Positions 54,966 through 64,000 of a DNA stretch of 64,000 nucleotides are shown piece after piece. The stretch is from contig NW_006383032.1 in assembly GCF_000221225.1 (NCBI RefSeq), positions 496,001-560,000 on the forward strand, in the 5' to 3' direction. Made by a program: the position numbers and the translations under genes. Under the pieces are notes generated by a model. It searched no databases, was not told the DNA's origin, and saw only the letters and a list, made by a program, of their open reading frames with translations. Position 1 is the first letter of the stretch. Every line of letters starts with the position of its first letter. This DNA comes from Thermochaetoides thermophila DSM 1495 (taxonomy: Eukaryota > Ascomycota > Sordariomycetes > Sordariales > Chaetomiaceae).

Positions 54966-55312
54966 CTCGACAACTTGCCCTTTAAAATTGGAGTCTTTGG
55001 GGTGAGAAAACCAATTGAGTGATGAAAGTGAAGAGCAACGTGAGATGAACTTCCGTCTCCAGGACCGTCCCGAGTTGAAACAGGTGGAGTTAAAATCTCA
55101 AGAACACAGTGCGTAGGACAGTGCAATTGACCATTCAGGGAAACAGCCTTATCTCCAGTTTAGACAGAGACATGATGAGAAGGCAGTTTTTGATCAATGA
55201 ATGATTTTCCAGTAAAAGCAAGCCCATGTTATATTCCATCCATATTCGTACAGAGGTCTCATATCTACTGTACAACAACGCAAACATCGCGACATCCCCT
55301 TCTTCATCCCCT
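54966..55312. other. Intergenic, MSW1 promoter and RSM10 3' flank
   Basis: About 350 bases between two minus-strand genes. Small frames overlap the RSM10 end but carry no independent domain. Nothing else is seen. Confidence 0.4.
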
Positions 55313-56281
55313 CTACCGCCCACCGGAGACCTTTCTCCTCTCTGTCGCAAGGAACTCCTCGATCTCCTCCGGCTTTGGCAGCTTCTCGACAACCTCCTTG
55401 CCCTTCGGAGAGAATTCGGGCTTCCGTTGCAGATAGCCGAGGTGCTCCCACTTGTCCTCCAGCAGCTTCTCCGTCTCCTGCACAGCAGCATCCATCTCCT
55501 TGGCAACATCTGTGGAAAAATGTCAGTCACTATACAGTATATCAAACAAACCCCGGAGAAATGAAGAGCAACATACCCAGCTTGCTAAACTCCCAGACGT
55601 TCGCCTTCATACCAACGCCGTAGTATGCATGCTTCTGCAGGAACGCCAGCCAGAGCTGCACTGTCTCAGGATGGCCATCACGAATCTGAATCAAGCGCCG
55701 GAGGGTGATGCGCTCGAAGTTTTCCTGAGACTTCTTGTGGACGAAGACGGAGCGGGGCACTGTCCAGCGTTGGATCTTGCGCGGCAAAGGAACGGGACCG
55801 AAAGCTGGCAGACCGAGGTAGTATGCGGCACGAAGGGCGAAGTCGCAGAAGAACTCGAGATTACGCGCCGAATAAGAGCGCAGTTGCAGGTCGCACATGG
55901 GCACTCCGTACTCAACCTCGCGCCGTAGGGGCTTCAGCCAGAAGGCCTCGATCGAGCGGGGCATACGGTCGATGCCCTCATCTTCTTCTCCTTTCTTCTG
56001 CCCGGCGGGTGTCTTAGGCGGCTCATTGGTAGCGACGGCGGATGGCGGGGGCGAGGCAACGCTGCTGTAGGTAACTGGTAAGCATTTGCTTGGCTTTCGG
56101 AGGACTTCATGGTTCAAAGGACGTCGGCGGGGCTGGCTAACCTCATCGCCCTTATTGTGACAGGACAACTGGGCCTGTAAGTGACTGTCAGTATCTGTAG
56201 AGCAAAAAGCTTAGTTGATCCAGCCGATACTCACATGGCAGCCGTGGCACGGAGCTGTGTCGAAGCCCGAGCAATGGGCAT
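55313..56281 (-). CDS. rsm10: Mitochondrial small-subunit ribosomal protein uS10m, 254 aa
   Basis: Four exons: 56281-56235, 56174-56142 (33 bases), 56064-55577 and 55509-55313. The S10 domain is clear: PLRREVEYGVPMCDLQLRSY, NLEFFCDFALRAAYYLGLPA, LPRKIQRWTVPRSVFVHKKS, QENFERITLRRLIQIRDGHP and HAYYGVGMKANVWEF. The first two short exons give MPIARASTQLRATAAMPSCP and VTIRAMRSSV, an Arg-rich presequence without acids. This is the main reason for choosing the start at 56281. An alternative longer model from 56511 changes frame and yields no presequence. The C-terminal 65 residues form a Glu/Lys-rich fungal extension. The protein joins the 37S mitochondrial ribosome. Confidence 0.88.
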
Positions 56282-56976
56282 CGCCGACAACCGGGATGCC
56301 GCGAGGGGCTACATTCATTGACACATTAGACTCTGGCAAAGTGCAAGAAGTATCGGTAAGTCCGGCATACCAATTGCCCTTGGAAAAAGGGCCCCAATGG
56401 CCTTATTAACCGCTGCGCATTCATCTTGTTTGCCCCTTGACAACCTGGGATGTTGCGTGAACGGCTTGTCGTCGAAGCCTTCAGCCGAGATTTTGGCGCG
56501 AGGGTTGGCCATGGTTCTTATCGATAAGAGGTTTGGAAGCAAGAATCTGAAGCACCGAGACCGGGTCTGTTGCAGATTGCAGACATACCCCAAGAACACA
56601 AAGAGGCACGTATTCTATAATTGCTTACAATAACTTGACGTTCCGTATTGGGTATCTCTAATTAATAGCGTAGTATCTAATACAAGAACAATCACGAGAG
56701 CCCTGATAGCACCCGGTAGGGTCAGCAACGATGGTGCTGACGCCGAAGTTTTGCGCAGGCATATTTCAACCTGCTGTGCGCTCCATCCTTTTACTTGGAA
56801 CTGCTTGTGAGTGAGAGCCTTTAGCTGCAAGTCTCATGCGCAGTATAGGCTCAATGCCCAGGCCTTCCTTCCACATCTTCGTGGTGTTGCTGGGTTCTCA
56901 GTGGCATAGGATTTTTCCTCTGTATCGCTTCAGAGGTGTGTCGCCGAAGATCAGTGAGCAAATGATCCAAATCCGC
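56282..56976. other. Intergenic, RSM10 promoter and FCF2 3' flank
   Basis: About 700 bases. A 65-codon minus frame from 56511 (MANPRAKISAEGFDDKPF...) has a plausible start and a possible donor at about 56364, but it joins to nothing convincing. The remainder shows nothing. Confidence 0.4.
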
Positions 56977-57807
56977 TCATTTGCGCTTGCGAGCAGCCAT
57001 AAGTTTCTTGTAATAACCTTTCCTTCCACTCTTCTTATGCTCCTGGATTTCGTGGTACTTGCGCTTATACTTGGAGACGCTGTCGCTAGACAGAACTTCC
57101 TCCACAATGGTGCGCTTCCGTTCTTTGCGGGTTAGGCGGCCGCTGACACCATCCGTCGCACCAGCGATAATGGTGCCAACCTGACAATACTCAGGGACAA
57201 AATCCTTGCGGTTATCCTTTTTGAAGAACTGCTTGCCCATGGCAACCACGTCACGCATTCTTAACAGTTGCAGATCGCGCTTCAGCTCCGGTGTCAAATT
57301 CGTGCGCGGAATGTTGTACCAATCAGATAATGTATCTGGAGGTCCCTACATTAAAGTCAGTCAGGCAGCCCGACCCAAAATATGTCGCATTAAATATTCC
57401 AGAAACATGGTGTGCAGTCAGAGTAACTATGAACATGAAAAAAAAAATCATGATGGTGCCAGCTCGGGTCCCATAACGGGATGTTGCCAGCGTCATACAG
57501 GTTGGGATTTAATTTCATCACAAAACACACAGTCGGCTGTAGGCAGGAGGGAGCCAGCACGTACCTTTTTCTTCTGGGGGAGCTGGGGAACACGAACAGA
57601 CAGCTCCTCGGCTTTCTTAACCTGAGGAACTGTTTGCTCCCCAGCCTTCGGGGCCGCTGGCGCCGCGACAGTCAGCGGCTTCGACGCAGCAGGCTTTGCG
57701 AGTGCTATTGCTCCGGCATCTGCATCGCCACTCCCGGCAAGACGAGCCTCGGCTTCCGCGAGAAGCCGGTCAATTTCTTCGTCTGGCAAACCAAGTGTGG
57801 TCGCCAT
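56977..57807 (-). CDS. fcf2: rRNA-processing protein FCF2, 203 aa
   Basis: Two exons: 57807-57565 and 57345-56977. FCF2 is a nucleolar factor of 18S rRNA maturation (SSU processome, early A0-A2 cleavages). The C-terminal Fcf2 domain is full: DWYNIPRTNLTPELKRDLQL, MRDVVAMGKQFFKKDN, FVPEYCQVGTIIAGATDG, RLTRKERKRTIVEEVLSS and a Lys/Arg-rich tail KYHEIQEHKKSGRKGYYKKL. The first 80 residues are an Ala/Pro/Lys-rich linker starting with an acidic helix (DEEIDRLLAEAEARL). The intron is 219 bases. It is divergent with HAP5. Confidence 0.95.
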
Positions 57808-58919
57808 GGTGCTCAAACCAAACCGCAATCGTATGCGCGGAACGTGAAAGATGAGGGTGGGAAAGCTTGAAAGTTCGGCGATCGATTAAATTAGGAGGGA
57901 AAAAAATTGAAGCGAACGGATGGAGCCGTCTGTCATGTGGGGTTTCAGAGCTGCCGAACCTTGGCTGTAGGCCAACGGACCCACAGCGTTCGCTGGCAAA
58001 AGCGGGTCTCTGACGAAACCAAGCTGGCACGTGCCTCTCGGCGGCTGGAGAAACATTGTTGCTTGCTGCCTCAGGTTGTTATTTGGTTCTCTCACCTTGT
58101 GTCACTACAGCCGCGAACAAGTGAGGCTGGAGCGATCGACAACTCAGAAGTGACATAAAGACAGCCAATCCTCGCTTGGATTCAACGCATGCGCCACACC
58201 ACACAGTGACCTGTTGTCCGCCCTCGCTGCCCAACGAGACTGACCGCTTAAACAAATCATTTTGGCGCTTGGGTTCTTCCCGAAGACTCAAGGAACTTCT
58301 GCACTTTTCCATCAGAGTTCCGCGCGTAACTGCTTCGATTGCTTCGATTTTCGCAGAAAGGTATGTTTGATCGTGTTCATTTTTCTGGACAGTACCGCCC
58401 GCCCCTCTGTTGCGCCAATCCTCTACGTCCATTTATTCAAGCTTCAACCAATCCGCCCGCCCCGATCTCACCAATCATCTCATACCGCTCGCAACGAGAG
58501 CTGAGTGGCTCGCGTTTCTGTGGGCAGTCCAGGCAGGCGAGTCGTTCAGACACCCTCTTTGAAGCTCCACTCACCCATTCGCTCGGTCTTTGCCCTTGCT
58601 CCCCCGTCCGAGACGCGCCCACCCAATCACGCTGCCCAATCAGGGAAGCACCCAGGAACGCTGGGTTGCGACCATCGACAGCGCCGAGTCGCAAAGTAAA
58701 CAAATGTGCGGGCCGATCGCCGCATATACAGCGATCTTGCATCTAGACGCTAAAACTTTTAGCAGAGATATAGTGTAAATTCGAGGGGAGTGTGCGCGAT
58801 ATCCAAGTTTCCGCGAAACATCGTCAACCACTTCAGTACCGAGAACCCCGCTTCGCAGCCGTGACACGTTGAAGACCGTCTCTCTCCAGTGGTGTCCAGC
58901 TTAATCGTCGCATCAAATC
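57808..58919. other. Divergent promoter region, FCF2 / HAP5
   Basis: About 1.1 kb between the divergent starts of FCF2 and HAP5. A cluster of CCAAT boxes at 58165-58640 is listed separately. Open frames on both strands (up to 135 codons) overlap each other and show no domain; the HAP5 leader probably occupies the right end. Confidence 0.5.
58165..58640 (+). promoter_or_regulatory. Cluster of six CCAAT boxes upstream of HAP5
   Basis: CCAAT occurs on the plus strand at 58165, 58415, 58448, 58471, 58623 and 58636. The last three of these in order (58471, 58623, 58636) read CCAATCA, the preferred fungal form. All point toward HAP5, whose start is at 58920. A random sequence of this length would carry about half a copy on one strand. 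HAP5 is itself a subunit of the CCAAT-binding complex, so autoregulation is possible. Confidence 0.6.
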
Positions 58920-60024
58920 ATGGATCCGCATAACCAGTCTCAGCATCCACAGCAGCCCCGGCAGATGCCGGCCTACGATCTGAGCAATGGCGGCCACTAT
59001 GGTGCAAGCGCAGCGGTGAGTCTCCCAACTTTCCATTGACTCTGACAACGGTGCATCAGACCAAGACACTAATACCCGTCCCAGATCTCAGCGCAAGGAT
59101 TTGCCCCTTCAGAGCTCTACACTGGCACATGGGCCAATGTGCATCAGGGTCTCACCGGGCACTACAAGGATATCCTGACAGCCTACTGGCAGCAAACCAT
59201 CCATCACCTCGAGAATGACCAGCACGACTACAAGATGCACCAGCTCCCCCTGGCCCGGATAAAGAAGGTTATGAAGGCCGATCCCGATGTTAAGATGATC
59301 TCTGCTGAGGCTCCGATCCTCTTTGCCAAGGGTTGCGATATCTTCATCACCGAGCTGACCATGAGGGCTTGGATCCATGCTGAGGAGAATAAGAGACGCA
59401 CCTTGCAGCGTTCGGACATTGCTTCGGCGCTGGCGAAGTCCGACATGTTTGACTTCCTCATCGATATCGTCCCGCGCGAGGAAGCCCAAACCCACAAGCG
59501 GAGCAGCAATCATCAGGCTGCTGCCGCGGCGGCTGCAGCCCAACAATCAGCTGCCCAGACCCAGATTCCCGGTGTTGGTGCGCCTAACCATACTGGCGGC
59601 CACCCGATGGCCACGACCGATTACACACTTAGTGGTCAGCACATGGGCACCGAGGCCGACTACCGCCAGACCCAGACCATGTACACAGGCCAGGTCCAGA
59701 CGGGCGCGCCGGCGTATGGCCAGCCCCAGGCGCAGATGTACAATGTCGACGACATGTATACCTATGGAACCATGCCTCCGCAGCAGGTACAGACCAGCAG
59801 TCCCTTTCCTCCCCCCATCGGAATGTCAGTCTAACCCCACCCAGCAGAGCGCTTAGGCAGCGCCCCTGAAGCAGGAGGGGCAGGGCCAGATGCCGGTGAT
59901 TAAGGATGAGCCGTTCGAAGACCTAGGCGGGTTCGATCTCCAGAACGTGCAGGAGGGGACGCTGCCGCAGACAGAGTCGGTTGACCTGAATTCCAAAACC
60001 ACAGGTTATGCAAGGCAGATGTGA
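58920..60024 (+). CDS. hap5: CCAAT-binding complex subunit HAP5 (NF-YC), 321 aa
   Basis: Three exons: 58920-59015, 59085-59786 and 59857-60024. HAP5 pairs with HAP3 through a histone fold and with HAP2 binds CCAAT boxes in the nucleus. The histone-fold block spans about residues 85-165: HQLPLARIKKVMKADPDVKM, SAEAPILFAKGCDIFITELT, AWIHAEENKRRTLQRSDIAS and KSDMFDFLIDIVPRE. The preceding YWQQTIHHLENDQHDYK is the fungal HAP5 lead-in. The C-terminal third is Gln/Ala/Tyr-rich, an activation-type region. The last exon uses the acceptor CTTAG|GCAGCG; earlier CAG acceptors would bring in a stop. The end (EPFEDLGGFDLQNV) is acidic, with a short basic tail. Confidence 0.94.
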
Positions 60025-60484
60025 AAACAGTGGAGGATATGGTTTCGCCATCATTTTCGCGAGGGTCTGGGTTCTGGCTGGCGCACTTATGGATTTGATG
60101 AACGGATATTCGGCGATGGTAGGCAGGCAAGGGGGATGGAACGGATGGACGGATGGATTTGATGATAGTGCTTACTTTCCCCGTTTGCGAGTTTGCGACT
60201 CTCTCATGACAAAACGCACTACAGTTTGTTTTTTTTTTCTTTTTGCGAAACGTCTCCTTTCTCCGAAGTCACCCTTATGACGGAAGTGGGCGGCGGTGTT
60301 TGGTTATAGTGTGGTTGTTCTCACGTATCAATTTGTTAACCCATCTGTACCGTGTAGAGTGAATTATCCCTCGTCATTAATACCGTGAGAGTCATCTATT
60401 TGTCATACATACAGTGATTTGATATCATAACATCATGGAGGCTCATCCGCCTGTATGCGATGGGGTATCGAAAGATGTCTTCAT
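60025..60484. other. Convergent intergenic spacer, HAP5 / SEC15
   Basis: About 460 bases between convergent stop codons, with a T-tract at 60228-60241. No gene is seen. Confidence 0.4.
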
Positions 60485-63307
60485 CTACCTCAGGCCGAAG
60501 CGCGAGCTGAAATTAGCAAGCGGCGCTGACCGGCCCGGGTTCTCGACCAGCGGCACGAGTCTAGAAGACGTAAATGTCAGCTTCATCATTACCCTTGGAT
60601 AAGAGATGGATACATACTTCTCCAGGAGGATTGGCCCGTTCATAGCATCCACGCGGTTGTACTTCTTGTTGCGGAGTGAGATATCGTAGAACTCTTCGTG
60701 GTTGTCGGACTGCATCAAGGCAATGGTTTGCTGCAGCTCCTCCAGGTTCTGCTGGAGCATGAACGCATTGTCCAGTTTAGAGACGAACTCCGCCAAGTGT
60801 TGTACGTCGAGAGCCATGGCTGCCACGCCATTGGGATTGATCTTTTTGACGTCTGGGGACAGGGGGAGTGCCTGGAAGTACGAGAGGTCAGTCAAAATTC
60901 CGTGAGATCTTATAGCGGTAGACTAACCAAGATCTTGGTGGCTGCATGATTGAGTGCATCGAAATAGATGAGCTCTTTGATTTCTCTGGGAAGACCTAGA
61001 AGAGTCGAGCTCATGATGTTTTCCAGGAACTGGGTTAACGTCTTCATGTAGCTGCTCGTTCCTGTTGGCTTGCTTGTTGCGGTCCTGTGAACCCGGTGTT
61101 AACTCAACCCAAGGGAAAATTTGAGACACAAGCCATACCAGTCATAGTCGGAAGTCTCCACGAGATCGTCAATCTTAGAGTTGACGAGCTCAAAAATGCG
61201 CTTTTCGGCAGTCTTCTTGTGGCTCCTAAACTGCTCTGTAGCCTTAAGGTTGATGGGACCTCCTGTCGACGTTGATAACCGAACCTCGACTAGTTGCTGC
61301 TCCAAGTGCTGGCAAGCAATCTCGAAGTGCTCAATGTTCGTCAGGATCTGGACTATTTGGCCCAGATATTGGGTGTTTAGCCGATCAACCAAGGTTTGGC
61401 AAACGATATCCGTTAAGAGCTCGTCCAATGTCTAAACAAACGGTGAGTTTAATGTTTCCAAGAACTATAGGGCGGGGCACAATACCTTCTTAAGGGTTTC
61501 ATCAACGGCGGCTGGATGCTCAAAATTTTCCTTGCTGAACTCGTAGAATTCGTTGACGAATTGCCTGATTGCTAAACAGCAGAGAGGATACATTTTAGAA
61601 AAGGGAAATACGGTGGGGAGCCTAGAGTAAGTTAGTTGCTGACTCTTCCACTAAGTCATCACTGGCGAATACATACGTGACTTCTTCTGGAGGTCTCTCA
61701 CTGGAAAATTGGGTGAGGCTGAGAACGTTTTCGTAGTCTTCCTGGGTCGTGATATCCATGGGCATGTAGTCGTCCGTCGAGACGATCTTTGAAGACGATT
61801 AGCAACGGTAACGAAGTTTACCAGCTATCTGACCAACCTCGTAGAATTCAGAAGTATAACGGCGCTTCTGAACTTCCGCGTACTTGCTGAAGAGCTCAAG
61901 CTGGAAATTGTTGATCATGGTAGGGGAGTATCCCCAGCCCTATCACCGAGGTCAGGCACAGTTGCGTGTCATATTACAGACAAACGCACCTCCATCGTCT
62001 GCATGAACAGAGCAATGTCTTCCTTGATGGCGAAGAGCAGCTGAGGGTCATTAACTTCATGTAATGATTTCGAAATGATCCGAATAGCTGTTTCACACAT
62101 TTGGTCCCACATTTCCTCAACCTGTCCATGTGTTAGAGGACAACACGACACTTGGCTATGTGGATAGAACCATACATCAAAAGATGAACGAACAGCTGGG
62201 GCACATTGCATCGTGGCTTTTTCAACGATGGCAAACCCAGCGATGTTCTCTAGCAGTTCTTTGAGACCGTCATCGTTGCCATTGGTGAAGATGCTCTCTG
62301 AGCTAGGCATGATGAGGTCCCTCTGCTGACGTCTGGTGGCGGCATACTCGGCACGGAACTTGTCAACTTGGCCAAGTGAGTCATGGATATGTAAAGCTTC
62401 ATGCAAAGGGGTGAAGTCGACTTGGACCTCCTCATTGTGCAAGAGATCAAACTCATTATCTTCATCAAACACTAACTCAACCGCAGAGTTGAGCTTGAAA
62501 CGCGCCAAACGCGGGTCTGCATTTGCACGCTCCTTCTGCCTAGCTCTCCTTTCTTGGGTAAGATAAAAAGAAACCTCGCCAAGTACTTGGGACGCTTCTC
62601 GAATGCGGAAAAGCCAGGTATTGAGATCTGACATCACTGCCTCAGATATAGCCTTCTGAGAAGCTGGTATCGACTTTTGGATCATGTCGGCTAGCTTGTA
62701 TTGAGTCGCATATTTGTTCTGGATTATGGGCAACAAGTACTCGTTTTGGAGGTCTTCCAGTGACTTCAGGGCGGCATAGTATTTCTTCTTCTTTATGAGG
62801 CCGTGGGCGTTGTTGACGGCATGTAATATCTTTAGCGACTCCTCAAGGGCGCTGGATACTTCAGCGATATTTTGTTTCACTGCGCGCGTATTAACTAGGG
62901 CCTTCTTCTGCTCGGCGAGCTTCTCGGTGCTGGCCTGGATTGATTGGTTTAAATTAAGGATTTCGGACGTCAAAGCCACTGTGCCCTCGCGCACTTTCTG
63001 AAGCTGGTTTACTGAACTCAGAAACTCTTCATGCTTTGTTAACCCGATGCGCTCGATATCGGCCTCGCGGTCCTCGGCATATTGAGAGAGGCTCTGGACA
63101 AGGGAACCGATCCGACTGCTAGTCGTGGCATCTTTCAATACCGGGATCAACTGATCGAGAAATTCCGAATCTGTGGGGGCAAGGATGATCTGTAATGCCA
63201 ACGTTAGTGAGATCAGCAGCAAGGGACAGCAACAGAAGGCGACAACGACAACGCACCTGACTGACGGCCGAGTCGAAGTCATCCCATGCCTGAGGCTTTC
63301 TCGGCAT
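60485..63307 (-). CDS. sec15: Exocyst complex component SEC15, 774 aa
   Basis: Ten exons: 63307-63257, 63189-62176, 62121-61990, 61939-61838, 61786-61677, 61621-61486, 61431-61139, 61084-60928, 60871-60618 and 60560-60485. SEC15 is the exocyst subunit that takes up the secretory-vesicle Rab (Sec4) and links vesicles to the plasma membrane at growing tips. Sequence marks are a coiled-coil N-terminal half, the family block LHIHDSLGQVDKFRAEYAAT, RRQQRDLIMPS, VEEMWDQMCETAIRIISKSL, GWGYSPTMINNF, KYAEVQKRRY, STDDYMPM and a helical C-terminal domain with FELVNSKIDDLVETSDYDW and VPLVENPGR near the end. All junctions keep frame. Start MPRKPQAWDDFDSAVSQ is the natural one. The length is normal for fungi (about 770-800 aa). 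Confidence 0.94.
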
Positions 63308-63906
63308 CTTGACCCCGGTTTGCCGACTGTTTTGCTGAAGTTGGGACAAATTACTTGGTCCTCTGTTGTCGCGCCGACGCGGCGATACAAATTTTGTAGA
63401 AAGCGCCCCAAAAAGATTAGGAGGGTAAAAGAACTGAGTGTTCTTGGTCGTGAGATGAGTTCGCGATGTTTGGTTGACTGTTGTGGCCTCCTGGCAACAA
63501 GACCAAGAGGTGATCCGTGCGTCTCCTACGTAATGAGGTTCGACAGCAACCAGGGTTGGATGAGTATGGGTATGGTGTACCCTACAGATCGTAATCCGAG
63601 AACAACTTTGTTCTTGTATTACTGTACTTTCATGAAAACAGAATTGGTTATAGCACACAGAGCAGCAAGATCTCCCGGTCTGCTGACACCAGTCCCAAAC
63701 TTTGCCACCTTTCAGTATAAGAGGACCCTACAACTGCTGTCGGCTGGCAGATGCCTGGCACCCCCCCCCCTTTCCCTGGCCCCTGAAAATATAAACAGTG
63801 CCCCTCGAGCTCCAATCTCATGACGACAGGAGGAGTAAGAGACCGGGAAAATCTCCATCGAATATCGAATCTTCTTCATCTCTCTGCCTTGTGTTTCTCT
63901 TACAAA
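63308..63906. other. Intergenic, SEC15 promoter and possible promoter of next gene
   Basis: About 600 bases. The frames here (179 and 216 codons) overlap each other on opposite strands and have no domain. A TATAAA at 63790-63795 lies about 115 bases before the ATG at 63907, which fits a core promoter for a plus-strand gene leaving the window. A C-tract is at 63763-63771. Confidence 0.4.
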
Positions 63907-63917
63907 ATGTGGAAGAA
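63907..63917 (+). CDS. Possible first exon of a plus-strand gene, cut by the window
   Basis: ATG TGG AAG AA is followed by a consensus donor GTAAGC, in context TACAAAATG, with a TATAAA about 115 bases upstream. The short open frame would end at once (MWKK, then stop) if not spliced. The intron and remaining exons lie outside the window. This is a suggestion only, and no product can be named. Confidence 0.3.
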
Positions 63918-64000
63918 GTAAGCTGATCTTTAAAAGACCGAACGGTCAAACCCTTGCCCCTGAGTGCCATCGCTGGTAAACAATACCACGGTAGGTGATT

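Noticed and set aside
56365..56511. Alternative first exon for RSM10 starting MANPRAK
   Set aside because: Joining it to the next exon forces a frame without a presequence, while the start at 56281 gives a clean mitochondrial presequence in frame with the S10 domain.
58339..58746. 135-codon plus frame upstream of HAP5
   Set aside because: No domain, overlapped by frames on both strands, and it sits over the CCAAT-box cluster.
63119..63823. Frames of 179 (minus) and 216 (plus) codons at the right end
   Set aside because: They overlap each other and the first exon and intron of SEC15, with no domain.
1..64000. CRISPR arrays, prokaryotic operons, prophage or intact transposons
   Set aside because: None seen; the window has eukaryotic gene structure throughout and no transposase or reverse transcriptase frame.

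Overview
The window is nuclear DNA of a filamentous ascomycete. Genes are compact with short GT-AG introns, mostly 50-150 bases. The set includes a secreted cellobiose dehydrogenase with a cellulose-binding tail, a HET-domain gene, a DUF4045-gelsolin protein and a HAP5 CCAAT factor. This fits a plant-biomass-degrading Sordariomycete, perhaps Chaetomiaceae. That placement is inference, because no species marker was tested. All exon boundaries were placed by hand from splice signals, frame continuity and remembered family features.

Layout, left to right. 1-14.3 kb: a gene-poor start, a basic low-complexity protein of 808 residues, a LIM-like zinc protein, Mediator subunit MED10 running into a GA microsatellite, and a very large DUF4045-gelsolin gene on the minus strand. 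15.3-25.2 kb: the ARL2 GTPase, a GNAT-fold protein, an AT/GT microsatellite zone with a 20-N gap, the nine-exon cellobiose dehydrogenase and a tRNA-Arg(UCG). 25.4-31.8 kb: housekeeping genes NIP7, PRO1 (glutamate 5-kinase), ATP23 and Aurora kinase. 31.8-40.7 kb: an accessory island with two decayed HET-domain genes followed by one intact copy. 41.5-63.3 kb: dense housekeeping genes: TIP41, an unknown nuclear-type protein, a FUN14 protein, aminopeptidase P, an importin-13-like karyopherin, mitochondrial tryptophanyl-tRNA synthetase, mitochondrial ribosomal protein uS10m, FCF2, HAP5 and exocyst SEC15. The last 700 bases hold the SEC15 upstream region and perhaps the first exon of a further gene.

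How the genes relate. There are no operons. Neighbouring genes are usually divergent, sharing an upstream region, or convergent. Ribosome-assembly genes (NIP7, FCF2) and mitochondrial genes (ATP23, FUN14, aminopeptidase P with a presequence, MSW1, RSM10) recur. TIP41 (TOR signalling), Aurora kinase and SEC15 serve growth and division. The dehydrogenase serves cellulose oxidation, and the HET gene probably serves self/non-self recognition.

Three things stand out. First, 8043-8503 is almost certainly not genomic sequence: its base-to-base steps follow the cyclic order T-A-C-G, as expected from noise in flow-based pyrosequencing after a long GA repeat, and it corrupts the end of MED10. Second, the HET island contains a pseudogene with a roughly 280-base internal inversion beside an intact paralogue. 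Third, the upstream region of HAP5, which encodes a CCAAT-binding subunit, carries six CCAAT boxes in the same orientation within 476 bases.
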